A DNA stretch of 64,000 nucleotides, taken from Halarchaeum grantii (GTDB lineage Archaea > Halobacteriota > Halobacteria > Halobacteriales > Halobacteriaceae). Both the position numbers and the translations under genes were made by a program. Positions within the stretch are counted from its first letter, which is position 1; the number at the start of each line of letters is the position of its first letter. This document shows, in pieces, positions 15,046-22,487 of the stretch. Location: assembly GCF_014647455.2 (NCBI RefSeq), contig NZ_BMPF01000002.1, forward strand, positions 496,001 to 560,000, in the 5' to 3' direction. The notes under the pieces were generated by a model. The model searched no databases. It worked only from the letters and a program-made list of their open reading frames with translations, and was not told where the DNA came from.

Positions 15046-16260
15046 TCAGTTCGCCTCCGCTTCGAGGACTTCGACGGCGGGGAGCGGGTCGCCGGTGAGC
15101 GCGCGGATGTACGCGCCGCCCGCGATGGAGACGTGCGAGAAGTCGTCCTCGCTCAGCCCGTACATCTCGATGGCGCGCGAGGTGTCGCCGCCGCCGACGA
15201 CGCTGAAGCAGTCCGTCTCCGCGATGGCTTCGAGGACGCCGACCGTCCCGACGCTGAAGCGTTCGTCCTCGAAGAGGCCGAGCGCACCCTTCACGAAGAC
15301 GGCCTCGGAGTCGCGGATGGCGTCGTCGTAGACGGCGACGGTGTCGGTGCCGACGTCGAGGAAGCCCTGCGTCTTCTCCGCGACGTCCTCGACGAGCACT
15401 TCGGCGCGCTCGCCCTCAGCGTCCTCGTAGGCGAGGTCTTTCGCGAGCGTGATCTGGTCGCCGCGCTCCTCGAGCAGCGCACGGATGGTGTCGGCGTTCT
15501 GCTCCCACTGCTCGTCGAAGAGGTCCATCCCCTCGACGTCCTCGCCGACGGGATAGCCGGCGGCGCGGAGGAAGAGTTCGCCCGCGATTCCCCCGAGCAG
15601 GAACCGGTCGACCTTCTCGTCGAGGGCGTTCATGACGCCGATGACGTCGGTGGCCTTCGTGCCGCCGACGACCATCGTCACCTGCCCGTCGAAGGTGCGC
15701 GACGCGATGGCGGTGTTCGCCTCGTACTCGGACTCCATGACGCGGCCCGCGTATGCGGGAAGGACGAGCGGGAAGCCGACGAGCGAGGCGTGCTTGCGGT
15801 GGGCGGCCGAATAGGCGTCGTTCACGTACGCGTCGAACTCGGCGGCGAGCGTCCGCACGAACTCCGTCTCGGCCTTCTCCTCGGGGGGTGCCTCCGGGAG
15901 TTCGTCCTCGCACATCCGGACGTTCTCGAGGAGGAGTATCTCGCCGTCGTCCAATCCGTCGATGGCCTCGACGGCCTCTGGGCCGTAGGTGTCGGGGACG
16001 AAGCGGACGTCGCGGCCGACGTGTTCGGCGAGGATGTCGGCGTGCTGGCGCAGCGAGACGAAGTCGTCGTCGCCGGGCCGGCCCTGGTGGGCCATGCAGA
16101 CGACGCGGTCGCCGCGCTCGGCGAGTTCGCGCACGGTCTCGGCGTGGCGCTCGAAGCGGCGGTTGTCCTGCACGGTGCCGTCCTCAACGGGGGAGTTGAG
16201 GTCGAGGCGGACCAGCACGCGCTGGCCGGGTTCGAGGTCGTCGAGTGTGTTGAAGCTCAT
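15046..16260 (-). CDS. pgk: phosphoglycerate kinase
   Basis: A 404-residue enzyme interconverting 1,3-bisphosphoglycerate plus ADP and 3-phosphoglycerate plus ATP. The start MSFNTLDDLEPGQRVLVRLDLNSPV contains the family N-terminal signature (RxDxNxP). Also present are CMAHQGRPG, the hinge region and the nucleotide-binding FSVVGGGDTSRAI near the C-terminus. It lies between GapI and the phosphoesterase on the same strand, separated from GapI by a 205 bp repeat-containing spacer, so gapI and pgk may or may not share a transcript. Confidence 0.97.
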   Translation of the reverse strand: MSFNTLDDLEPGQRVLVRLDLNSPVEDGTVQDNRRFERHAETVRELAERGDRVVCMAHQGRPGDDDFVSLRQHADILAEHVGRDVRFVPDTYGPEAVEAIDGLDDGEILLLENVRMCEDELPEAPPEEKAETEFVRTLAAEFDAYVNDAYSAAHRKHASLVGFPLVLPAYAGRVMESEYEANTAIASRTFDGQVTMVVGGTKATDVIGVMNALDEKVDRFLLGGIAGELFLRAAGYPVGEDVEGMDLFDEQWEQNADTIRALLEERGDQITLAKDLAYEDAEGERAEVLVEDVAEKTQGFLDVGTDTVAVYDDAIRDSEAVFVKGALGLFEDERFSVGTVGVLEAIAETDCFSVVGGGDTSRAIEMYGLSEDDFSHVSIAGGAYIRALTGDPLPAVEVLEAEAN

Positions 16261-16338
16261 AGTCGGATGGATCGGGTGGTGGGTACTTAGCGGTGGGCGA
16301 AAAGCGGTGCGCGGCGCGCGTAGTGCGACGTTGCTCGC

Positions 16339-16465
16339 GGCTTCGCCGCTCGTTCGTTCAGTCGCGCGTGGCGCGCCCCGCTCACGGCGTCGCCGCTCGC
16401 GGTATCGTCGCCCGGAGGGCGACGTCCTCACGGCTTCGCCGTTCGTTCTGTCGCGCGTGGCGCGA
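16339..16465. repeat. GC-rich direct repeat in the gapI-pgk spacer
   Basis: CGGCTTCGCCG followed by TCGTTC and TCGCGCGTGGCGCG occurs twice, around 16338-16374 and 16430-16464. Each copy has a CGGC-TTCG-CCG tetraloop hairpin and a CGCGC-GTG-GCGCG hairpin. The UUCG-type loop is stable in RNA, so the pair could act as a processing or termination structure between gapI and pgk. Confidence 0.5.
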
Positions 16466-17512
16466 CTAGTACTGCGTGATGTACGCGGAGACGTCGAGCA
16501 GGCGGTTCGAGAAGCCGTACTCGTTGTCGTACCACGTGAGGATCTTCACGAGCTCGCCGTTCTCGCCGATGACGTTCGTGGAGTTCAGGTCGACCGTGGA
16601 ACTGAACGGGAGGCCGAGGATGTCGCTGGAGACGACTTCGTCGTCCGTGTAGCCGAGGACGCCGGCGAGCGGGCCGGAGTCGGCGGCGTCGCGGAACGCG
16701 TCGTTGATCTCCTCGGCGGTGATGCCCTCCGCGTCGAGGTCGACGACGAGTTCGGTGATCGAGCCGTTCGGGACCGGGACCCGAATCGCCATCCCGTCGA
16801 GTTTGCCCTTGAGCGCGGGGAGGATCTCGGTGGCGGCCTGTGCGGCGCCCGTGGAGGTCGGGACGATGTTCTCGGCGGCGGCGCGCCCGCGACGGGTCTT
16901 CCCCTGCGGGCCGTCGATGAGCGACTGCGAACCCGTGTAGGCGTGGACGGTCGTCAGAGTCCCCGTCTCGATGCCGAACTCCTCGTCGAGCACCTTCGCG
17001 ACCGGCGTGACGGAGTTCGTCGTACAGGAGGCGTTCGAGACGACGTCCTCGCCGTCGTACTCGTCGTGGTTGACGCCGTAGACGAGCTGCTTCACGGGCT
17101 CCTCGCCCTTCGGCGGCGCGGAGATGACGACCTTCTCGGCGCCGGCCTCGACGTGCTGGGCGGCTTGGCCGCGCTCGCGGAAGATGCCCGTACACTCGAG
17201 GGCGACGTCGACGTCCTGCTCGCCCCACGGGAGGTCGGTGGGGTCCTGAACGTTGAGGAGCTGGACGCTGGAGCCGTTCACGACGAGTTCGTCGCCGTCG
17301 CGCTCGACGCCGTCGAGGCGTCCCATGACGGTGTCGTACTGCGCGAGGTACTCCATGTCGTCGAAGTCCATGACGTCGTTGATGCCGACGAGGTCGATGC
17401 GAGGGTCCTCGAGGGCGGCGCGGAAGACGTTGCGTCCGATGCGGCCGAACCCGTTCAGTCCCACGCGCACGACTTCGCCCGTTTCCTCGGCGTCGAGGGA
17501 GAGTTCACTCAT
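16466..17512 (-). CDS. gapI: type I (bacterial-type) glyceraldehyde-3-phosphate dehydrogenase, GapI
   Basis: A 348-residue NAD(P)-dependent GAPDH of the bacterial/eukaryotic class. The Rossmann motif VGLNGFGRIGRNVFRA (17-32) and the catalytic Cys163 in SNASCTTNSVTP are intact, followed by TVHAYTGSQSLIDGP and the C-terminal WYDNEYGFSNRLLD. The ATG at 17512 is chosen because the family N-terminus begins about 14 residues later; the longer frame upstream lacks similarity. In Haloferax volcanii GapI is the catabolic enzyme of sugar breakdown. Upstream GGGTTTTAAGCCC supplies a TATA box about 27 bases before the ATG, consistent with a leaderless transcript. Confidence 0.97.
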   Translation of the reverse strand: MSELSLDAEETGEVVRVGLNGFGRIGRNVFRAALEDPRIDLVGINDVMDFDDMEYLAQYDTVMGRLDGVERDGDELVVNGSSVQLLNVQDPTDLPWGEQDVDVALECTGIFRERGQAAQHVEAGAEKVVISAPPKGEEPVKQLVYGVNHDEYDGEDVVSNASCTTNSVTPVAKVLDEEFGIETGTLTTVHAYTGSQSLIDGPQGKTRRGRAAAENIVPTSTGAAQAATEILPALKGKLDGMAIRVPVPNGSITELVVDLDAEGITAEEINDAFRDAADSGPLAGVLGYTDDEVVSSDILGLPFSSTVDLNSTNVIGENGELVKILTWYDNEYGFSNRLLDVSAYITQY

Positions 17513-17521
17513 ACTTGAGTA
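17507..17521 (-). promoter_or_regulatory. TrmB-like TACT-N7-GAGT site over the gapI start codon
   Basis: On the minus strand TACT-CAAGTAT-GAGTG spans the transcription/translation start of gapI; on the plus strand it contains the palindrome TACT-TG-AGTA (17512-17521). The Halobacterium sugar regulator TrmB is reported to bind TACT-N7/8-GAGTA. The last base differs here. A site at the start would be expected to repress. Confidence 0.35.
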
Positions 17522-17589
17522 ATACCAATCATCGGGCTTAAAACCCGACGGAACGAGCCAGCGGTAGACTATGTATATCACGGTACTCC

Positions 17590-17624
17590 TCCGCAAGAAG
17601 TTGCGGATCGTCCGGCGATCGCCG
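17590..17624 (+). promoter_or_regulatory. two tandem dyads in the hsp20 upstream region
   Basis: TCCGCAA-GAAG-TTGCGGA (17590-17607) and the perfect palindrome CGGCGATCGCCG (17613-17624) lie between a TATA-like TATGTATATC (17573-17580) and the hsp20 ATG at 17667. They could be operators for a heat-shock regulator or RNA hairpins of the leader. Confidence 0.4.
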
Positions 17625-17666
17625 ACACCCCGAAACCTTTTGGCCGCGAGCGGCGTATTCGGCGGT

Positions 17667-18053
17667 ATGAGACGCGACGACCGGGACGACCCCTTCGACG
17701 ACTTCTTCCGCGAGATCGAGCGTATGATGGACGACATGATGCGCAACTCCCCGAACGAGTCCGGCTACGACGACGCCGGCTTCGGGAGCGACACGCATCT
17801 CGACGTCCAAGAGAGCGAGGACGAGATCCGCGTCATCGGCGACTTCCCCGGCGTCGAGAGGGACGACCTCTCGCTGAAGTGCGACGGGCGCATCCTCACC
17901 ATCAGCGCCGCGACGGACGCCCGCGAGTACGACGAGCGCATCGAACTCCCGTCGCGCGTCGACGAGCGCTCCGGGAACGCGAGCTACAACAACGGCGTCC
18001 TCGAAGTCACCTTCGAGCGCGCCGAGGAGTCCGCGAACATCGGCTTCGAGTAA
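17667..18053 (+). CDS. hsp20: Hsp20/alpha-crystallin small heat-shock protein
   Basis: A 128-residue ATP-independent chaperone. The start MRRDDRDDPFDDFFREIERMM is chosen: upstream codons in the frame read as promoter sequence. An acidic, Met-rich N-terminal arm precedes the alpha-crystallin domain (HLDVQESEDEIRVIGDFPGVERDDL through ELPSRVDERSGNASYNNGVLEVTFER). The C-terminal IxI motif is absent, and the protein ends NIGFE right after the domain, so oligomers may be small. It is divergent from gapI and its stop abuts the convergent ATP-grasp gene. Confidence 0.93.
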   Translation: MRRDDRDDPFDDFFREIERMMDDMMRNSPNESGYDDAGFGSDTHLDVQESEDEIRVIGDFPGVERDDLSLKCDGRILTISAATDAREYDERIELPSRVDERSGNASYNNGVLEVTFERAEESANIGFE

Positions 18054-18914
18054 CTAGAGCGACTTCACGGCCGCCGCGAAGCGGTCGTAGAACCCCTCGT
18101 CGTACTTCTCTTCGTCGTCGATCGTCGGGCGCGCGTTCGTCTCGTTCACGACGACGCGCTCGTCGGTCTCCAGTACGTCCACGCCGAGGAACCGGATGTC
18201 GAGCGCGGCCGCCGCGCGCTCGGCGAGGTCCAGAACGGCCGGACTCGGGTCGGCGGCGACCGCGTCGGCGCCACGGTGGACGTTGTGCTTCCAGCGCCCC
18301 GTCTCGCGCGCGGCGTCGGGGAGGCGGCGCTCGACCGTTCCGACCACCTCGCCGTCGAGCACCATCACGCGGTAGTCGCGCGCGTCCGGGAGGTACTCCT
18401 GAACGAGGTAGGAGCGGTCACCGGTCGCCCGGTAGTCGTGCACGAGGTCGAGGTAGTCGGCGATGCCGAGAAAGGAGTCGAGGTCGGCGGCCTTCGCGAC
18501 GCCGATGCCGCGCGTCGTCGAGTTCGGCTTCACGACGACGGTGCCCGGGATGGCCGCGTAGGCGTCCTCGAGGTCGGCGGTGTCGGCCGGGTTCGACAGC
18601 ATCACCGTCTCGGGAACCGGGACGCCGGCGCGTTCGAGCGTCGCGAGCACCCCGGCTTTGTTCCGCGACGTGAGGACGTCCTCGCGGTCGTTCAGCCACG
18701 GGACGTCGAGCCACGCGTCGAGGACCCCGCCCTCCATGAGTCGGCCCGGGAAGACGTAGCCCGCGTCGAACGCCTCGACGCTGAACGGCGGGTCGGAGAG
18801 GGAGTACGAACCATGTGACGCCGAGACCGCTTCGGCGTCGATGCCGCGCTCGGCGAGCGGGGCGCGGACGCGCTCGAAGGTCTCGGCGGCGTTTGCGAAC
18901 GCGAGGCGGAACAT
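18054..18914 (-). CDS. RimK-type ATP-grasp ligase
   Basis: A 286-residue ATP-grasp enzyme that forms amide bonds through acyl phosphates. The fold's landmarks are visible: LTSRNKAGVLATLERAGVPVPET, the ATP-binding lysine strand GTVVVKPNSTTRGIGV, SYLVQEYLPDARDYRVMVLDGEV, and the Mg-site end FLGVDVLETDERVVVNETNARPTI. Haloarchaea have several RimK-like proteins, acting for example in glutamate or lysine-biosynthesis-type ligation. The substrate of this one cannot be read from sequence. It precedes L10e on the same strand, and the RimK family's known ribosomal-protein modification makes L10e a conceivable but unproven link. Confidence 0.88.
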   Translation of the reverse strand: MFRLAFANAAETFERVRAPLAERGIDAEAVSASHGSYSLSDPPFSVEAFDAGYVFPGRLMEGGVLDAWLDVPWLNDREDVLTSRNKAGVLATLERAGVPVPETVMLSNPADTADLEDAYAAIPGTVVVKPNSTTRGIGVAKAADLDSFLGIADYLDLVHDYRATGDRSYLVQEYLPDARDYRVMVLDGEVVGTVERRLPDAARETGRWKHNVHRGADAVAADPSPAVLDLAERAAAALDIRFLGVDVLETDERVVVNETNARPTIDDEEKYDEGFYDRFAAAVKSL

Positions 18915-18956
18915 GTGCGTCCTTAGCGGGAGCGAGGAAAAAGCCCTCGTGCTCCG

Positions 18957-19493
18957 TTAGTCGATCTTCGTGAGGAGGTCCTGACCGTGCTCGACGTCGA
19001 TCTTGCACGGCGGCGTGATCTTGTTGTAGGCGCGACGGAAGGCCTCCTTGACGGCGGGGGCCTGGTCGACGTCACACCACGCGGTGAAGAGGCGCTCGTT
19101 CGGGTAGATGCGCGTCGCGGTCCCCACGGGAACGCCGAACGCCTGGCGCATCCCGTCGGAAACGCGGTCCGCACCCGCACCGGTCGCCTGCTTGTTCTCG
19201 CGGAGGACCTGGTGAGGGAACTTGCGGAGGATCATCTTGTAGTTGCCCTCGCCGAGTTCCTTGATGAGGTGGCGGTTCGCGGAGAGGCGGGAGGCCTCGA
19301 GCGAGCCGTGGCGGAGCTGGCACTCCTCCTCGGTCTTCAGGCTGATCTGGACGGCGTAGTCCTCGGGGTCGGACTGGAGGTCCCCCATCTTGAACTGCGC
19401 GATCTTGGAGCCGGGGATACCCGTGATGTACTCCCGTCGGGTGTACGACGGCTTGTCGATAGTCCGATACATGGAGGCGGGATTGTCGGCCAT
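18957..19493 (-). CDS. rpl10e: 50S ribosomal protein L16/L10e
   Basis: A 178-residue archaeal L10e (uL16), which sits near the peptidyl-transferase centre and tRNA sites. The protein has the archaeal start [23 protein letters not shown], the conserved [29 protein letters not shown] core with [22 protein letters not shown], and the HDL-type C-terminus. The length is normal. The upstream intergenic space of 329 bases holds direct repeats but no gene. Confidence 0.97.
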   Translation of the reverse strand: MADNPASMYRTIDKPSYTRREYITGIPGSKIAQFKMGDLQSDPEDYAVQISLKTEEECQLRHGSLEASRLSANRHLIKELGEGNYKMILRKFPHQVLRENKQATGAGADRVSDGMRQAFGVPVGTATRIYPNERLFTAWCDVDQAPAVKEAFRRAYNKITPPCKIDVEHGQDLLTKID

Positions 19494-19544
19494 GGTTACT
19501 ACCCGAGTCTGACGGCTAGCGTGCGGTTAAAGCCTTCGAACTGG

Positions 19545-19764
19545 CGGAGACGAGCGCGAGCGAGTCTCCGCCGAACGAGCGAACGGCGACCGAGGGGGAG
19601 CCATGAGCCGGGGGGCGTTCACGGCGCTGAGCAAAGCGAAGCGTCGGGAACGGATACGCGACTGCGGAGCGACCGGCGAGAGCGATGCGTGAGCACGAGC
19701 GGAGACGAGCGCGAGCGAGTCCCCCGCCGAGCGAGCGAACGGCGGCCGAGAGAGCCGTGAGCCG
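19545..19764. repeat. 65 bp direct repeat pair in the 329 bp gap upstream of rpl10e
   Basis: A unit starting CGGAGACGAGCGCGAGCGAG and ending with a GAGCC-TGAGCC motif occurs at 19545-19610 and, slightly diverged, at 19700-19764. The intervening 90 bases and the rest of 19494-19822 show no gene. The repeated GAGCGAACGGCG words resemble the GC-rich intergenic repeats also seen in the gapI-pgk spacer. They are probably non-coding repeats of unknown role. Confidence 0.6.
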
Positions 19765-19822
19765 CGGGCGTTCGCAGGGGTGTGCGAAGCGAGCGCCCCG
19801 AGAGTGCTGGCGGACCGATGCA

Positions 19823-20671
19823 TCATCGTCGGAGGAGACGACCGACGCGGCGCTCGAGCGCCAACCCGAGCCCGGACGCCTGTATCCGCTCGTCGAGTCG
19901 GCCGGCGAGCAGGACGCTCCCGACGCCGAGGGCGATGCCGGCGACGACGTCGGTCAGCCAGTGGATCCCGAGATACATCGTCGAGAGATCGACGCTCAGC
20001 GCGAGTACCGCCGCGACCGGGAACCACCGGGGGAGCGCTGCACGCGTTCGATGCGCGAGCACCGCGACGGAGACCGACAGGGAGGTATGAAGCGACGGGA
20101 AGACGTTCGTGTTCGTGTTCACCTGACTCGTGAGGAGTCGGGACTGTGGCCACGACGTGTAGAGGAGGGAGTTCACCATCTCCGGCATCAGGTTCCGCGG
20201 CCCGTAGGCGATGAAGAGGACGTAGAAGAGGAGGCCGATGGAGTAGTTGATGGCGAGCGTGAGTATGAGGTGTCGGAGCGGGCGCCGGTCGGGGAGTGCG
20301 AAGTACGCGACCAGCGGGAACACGAGGAGGAAGACGTAGCCGTAGACGTACACCGCCGAGAAGTACGCGGTAAGCGGCGGCGTGGCGAACGACTGGACCC
20401 ACGCGACGAAGCCCCCTTCGAGGGCGAAGATGGCCCCCGTGATGTTCCAGCCGATGATCCAGGAGATATCCGGGCCGACCTGTCGGGCGACCTTGTTCAC
20501 GAGGAGGACGCCCGCGAGGAGGACGAAGTACGGAAGGACCGAGCGCACCCGTCGACGAGTGTCCGCGGCCGCCGTGTAGAGCTGGGGGCGACCCACGATG
20601 GCGACGGAGCCGGTGAGAGTGAGAGCCCCGACGACGGCGAAGACGTGCAGCAGGACGTCAGCGAGCGTCAT
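19823..20671 (-). CDS. PAP2-superfamily membrane phosphatase
   Basis: A 282-residue integral membrane protein with about six helices. The PAP2 active-site motifs are visible as NVFPSLHTSLSVSVAVLAHR (the P-S-x-H-T/S element) and TMYLGIHWLTDVVAGIALGVGS (the HxxxD element), placing it among lipid phosphatases and AUR1-like transferases. It likely acts on an isoprenoid phosphate or phospholipid at the outer membrane face. Its ATG overlaps the stop of the solute-binding-protein gene by ATGA, and an LssY_C-like gene lies upstream, so the three appear to be one functional set. N-terminal PAP2 lysine/arginine motif is weak. Confidence 0.88.
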   Translation of the reverse strand: MTLADVLLHVFAVVGALTLTGSVAIVGRPQLYTAAADTRRRVRSVLPYFVLLAGVLLVNKVARQVGPDISWIIGWNITGAIFALEGGFVAWVQSFATPPLTAYFSAVYVYGYVFLLVFPLVAYFALPDRRPLRHLILTLAINYSIGLLFYVLFIAYGPRNLMPEMVNSLLYTSWPQSRLLTSQVNTNTNVFPSLHTSLSVSVAVLAHRTRAALPRWFPVAAVLALSVDLSTMYLGIHWLTDVVAGIALGVGSVLLAGRLDERIQASGLGLALERRVGRLLRR

Positions 20672-22437
20672 TGTTCGGTGAGCACCCCTTCACTCGTATA
20701 GGCGTATCCGGCGTCGCGGAACGCCTCTCGGACGGCGGCGCCGTCGAAGTCGCCGTCCGGCCCGTAGAACGAGAGCCGCGGATCGCCGTCGTCCCACGAC
20801 GGGTCGTCGGGGACCCACTCGTGGGAGAGCGGTGATGCCGTCGGTACGGCGTGGCCGTCGAAGACGTCGTCGACGAGTGCGCGCGTGTCGAGGAGCTCTG
20901 CGACGACGCGCCGGAAACGCGGGTTCGTCAGCGGAGACGTGCGGTTGTTGTACCCGACGTGGTAGAACGACCGCGACCTGTCGGAGAGCAGCGTGAGGGC
21001 GTCGTCGATCTCGACGCGCGGGACGGCGCTCGGGATGAGCGGTGTCGCAGTGGCGTCGGCATCGCCCTCGCTAATGAGCGAGACCGCCGCGGCGTCCGAC
21101 GGGGCGACGCGGACGGACAGTTCGTCGAACGCGACATCGGGGTCGAGGGGGCCGTCGACGTCGGTCACCGCGTAGTCGTCGAACCGCTCGAGCGTGATCG
21201 AGGTCCCCTCGGTGACGTCAGTGACGCGAAGCGGTCCGCTGCCGACGGGCGAGCGATTCGGCCAGACGAGCGCCTTCGTGATGCCGTCGAACTGCAAGAC
21301 GCCGGCGATGTCCGCCGGTTGGCACTTGTCCTCCCAGACGTGTTTCGGAAGGATCGGGAGGGTGAACGCACGCTCGGCGACCGCCGGTGACGCGTCGCCG
21401 CACGAGAGACGGAGCGTGTGGTCGTCGTCGACGACGACGCGATCGACGAGCGAAGTCCGCCCCCGGAACCGTGGTGCGGGGACGGGGGACTCGCGATTGC
21501 CCAGCGAGGTATCGGTGAGGAAGCGGTACGTGAACGCGACGTCGTCGGCGGTGAGCGGCTTTCCGTCGTGCCACGTGGCTCCGTCGCGTAGCTCGAGCGT
21601 CGCGGTATCACCGTCCCACGACCACGCGCGGGCTTGCCACGGGACCAGTTCCCCCCTGACGTATCGCGCGAGGGGGTCGTAGAGGAGGCCGAGAATCGTC
21701 CCGTAGCTCCGGTACTCGACCCCGAGCGGGTTGAGGTTTCGCGTCACGCGACCGTCGGTCATCGCGACGCGGAGTCGCGTCCGGCCAGCGTCCGCCGCCG
21801 CGCCGGACGCCTCGAGCGCGAGATAGCGGAGCGGCGAATCGACGGGGAAGCGATGCCAGCCCTCGAAGCGGTCCGTACGGGCGGCACCGAGGGTATCGGG
21901 GTGGGCGAGAGGAGTGAACGGCTGTTGGGACGCGATTTCGCGCTGGACGGCGGAGACGTGCGTCCGCCGCGTGCTGCCCGACGTCGAGCGCTGCGCATCG
22001 AGGTGGTCGTCGACGGTCAGGTCGGCGAATCCGAACGGGTTCTGCCAGCCGGGTTCGCCGTCGAAGGTCGAGCGGAGCAGAGAGTAGAGGAAATCGGGGT
22101 CGTATCGACCGGGGTGGCGGCCGACGTAGACGTCGAAGTCGTGGTTGATGAGGACGTCACGGTAGAGCTCGGACTCCCGCTGGAGGACGATATCGGCGTC
22201 GATGCCGCCCATCGAGAGCCGGTCGACGAGGCGTCTGGCGATGGTGGTGGCGACCGGATCGGTGTCCGCCGGAACGGTCTTGACGGAGAGGGAGACCGTC
22301 GACGGGGTGTCGCGAGTCATGAGGGCTTGCACGCGGTCGACACAGCCGGCGCTCGACGCGGCGAGACCGACACCGGTCGCGGCGAGTACCGACCGACGAG
22401 TAGCCCGCGACCCGTCGGCGTCGTCGTCCCCGCTCAT
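20668..22437 (-). CDS. Tat lipoprotein solute-binding protein (SBP family 5) with permuted halves
   Basis: A 589-residue protein. The Tat lipobox is RATRRSVLAATGVG...AGC with the lipid-bearing Cys32. Residues about 45-210 read like the C-terminal half of a family-5 solute-binding protein (TVSLSVKTVPADTDPVAT, NHDFDVYVGRH, DPDFLYSLLRSTF, GWQNPFGFADLTVDD, QPFTPLAHPD). Residues about 220-589 read like its N-terminal half (NLNPLGVEYRSYGTILGLLYDPL, LRDGATWHDGKPLTADDVAFTYRF, FYHVGYNNRTSPLTNPRFRRVVAELLD) and the protein stops just after FRDAGYAYTSEGVL, where the C-half normally begins. This is a circular permutation by sequence order. No permease or ATPase genes adjoin it; the partners are PAP2 and LssY_C genes. 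Confidence 0.85.
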   Translation of the reverse strand: MSGDDDADGSRATRRSVLAATGVGLAASSAGCVDRVQALMTRDTPSTVSLSVKTVPADTDPVATTIARRLVDRLSMGGIDADIVLQRESELYRDVLINHDFDVYVGRHPGRYDPDFLYSLLRSTFDGEPGWQNPFGFADLTVDDHLDAQRSTSGSTRRTHVSAVQREIASQQPFTPLAHPDTLGAARTDRFEGWHRFPVDSPLRYLALEASGAAADAGRTRLRVAMTDGRVTRNLNPLGVEYRSYGTILGLLYDPLARYVRGELVPWQARAWSWDGDTATLELRDGATWHDGKPLTADDVAFTYRFLTDTSLGNRESPVPAPRFRGRTSLVDRVVVDDDHTLRLSCGDASPAVAERAFTLPILPKHVWEDKCQPADIAGVLQFDGITKALVWPNRSPVGSGPLRVTDVTEGTSITLERFDDYAVTDVDGPLDPDVAFDELSVRVAPSDAAAVSLISEGDADATATPLIPSAVPRVEIDDALTLLSDRSRSFYHVGYNNRTSPLTNPRFRRVVAELLDTRALVDDVFDGHAVPTASPLSHEWVPDDPSWDDGDPRLSFYGPDGDFDGAAVREAFRDAGYAYTSEGVLTEQ

Positions 22438-22452
22438 GTGTCCTACTGTGAC

Positions 22453-22466
22453 GTGCCCAGGGGCAC
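22453..22466 (-). promoter_or_regulatory. palindrome between TATA and start of the solute-binding gene
   Basis: GTGCCC-AG-GGGCAC, perfect 6-base arms, lies between a TATA-like GGTTATG (22467-22473 on the minus strand) and the ATG at 22437. Its position fits an operator. Confidence 0.4.
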
Positions 22467-22487
22467 ATAACCGTACTGTTAGCCAAC

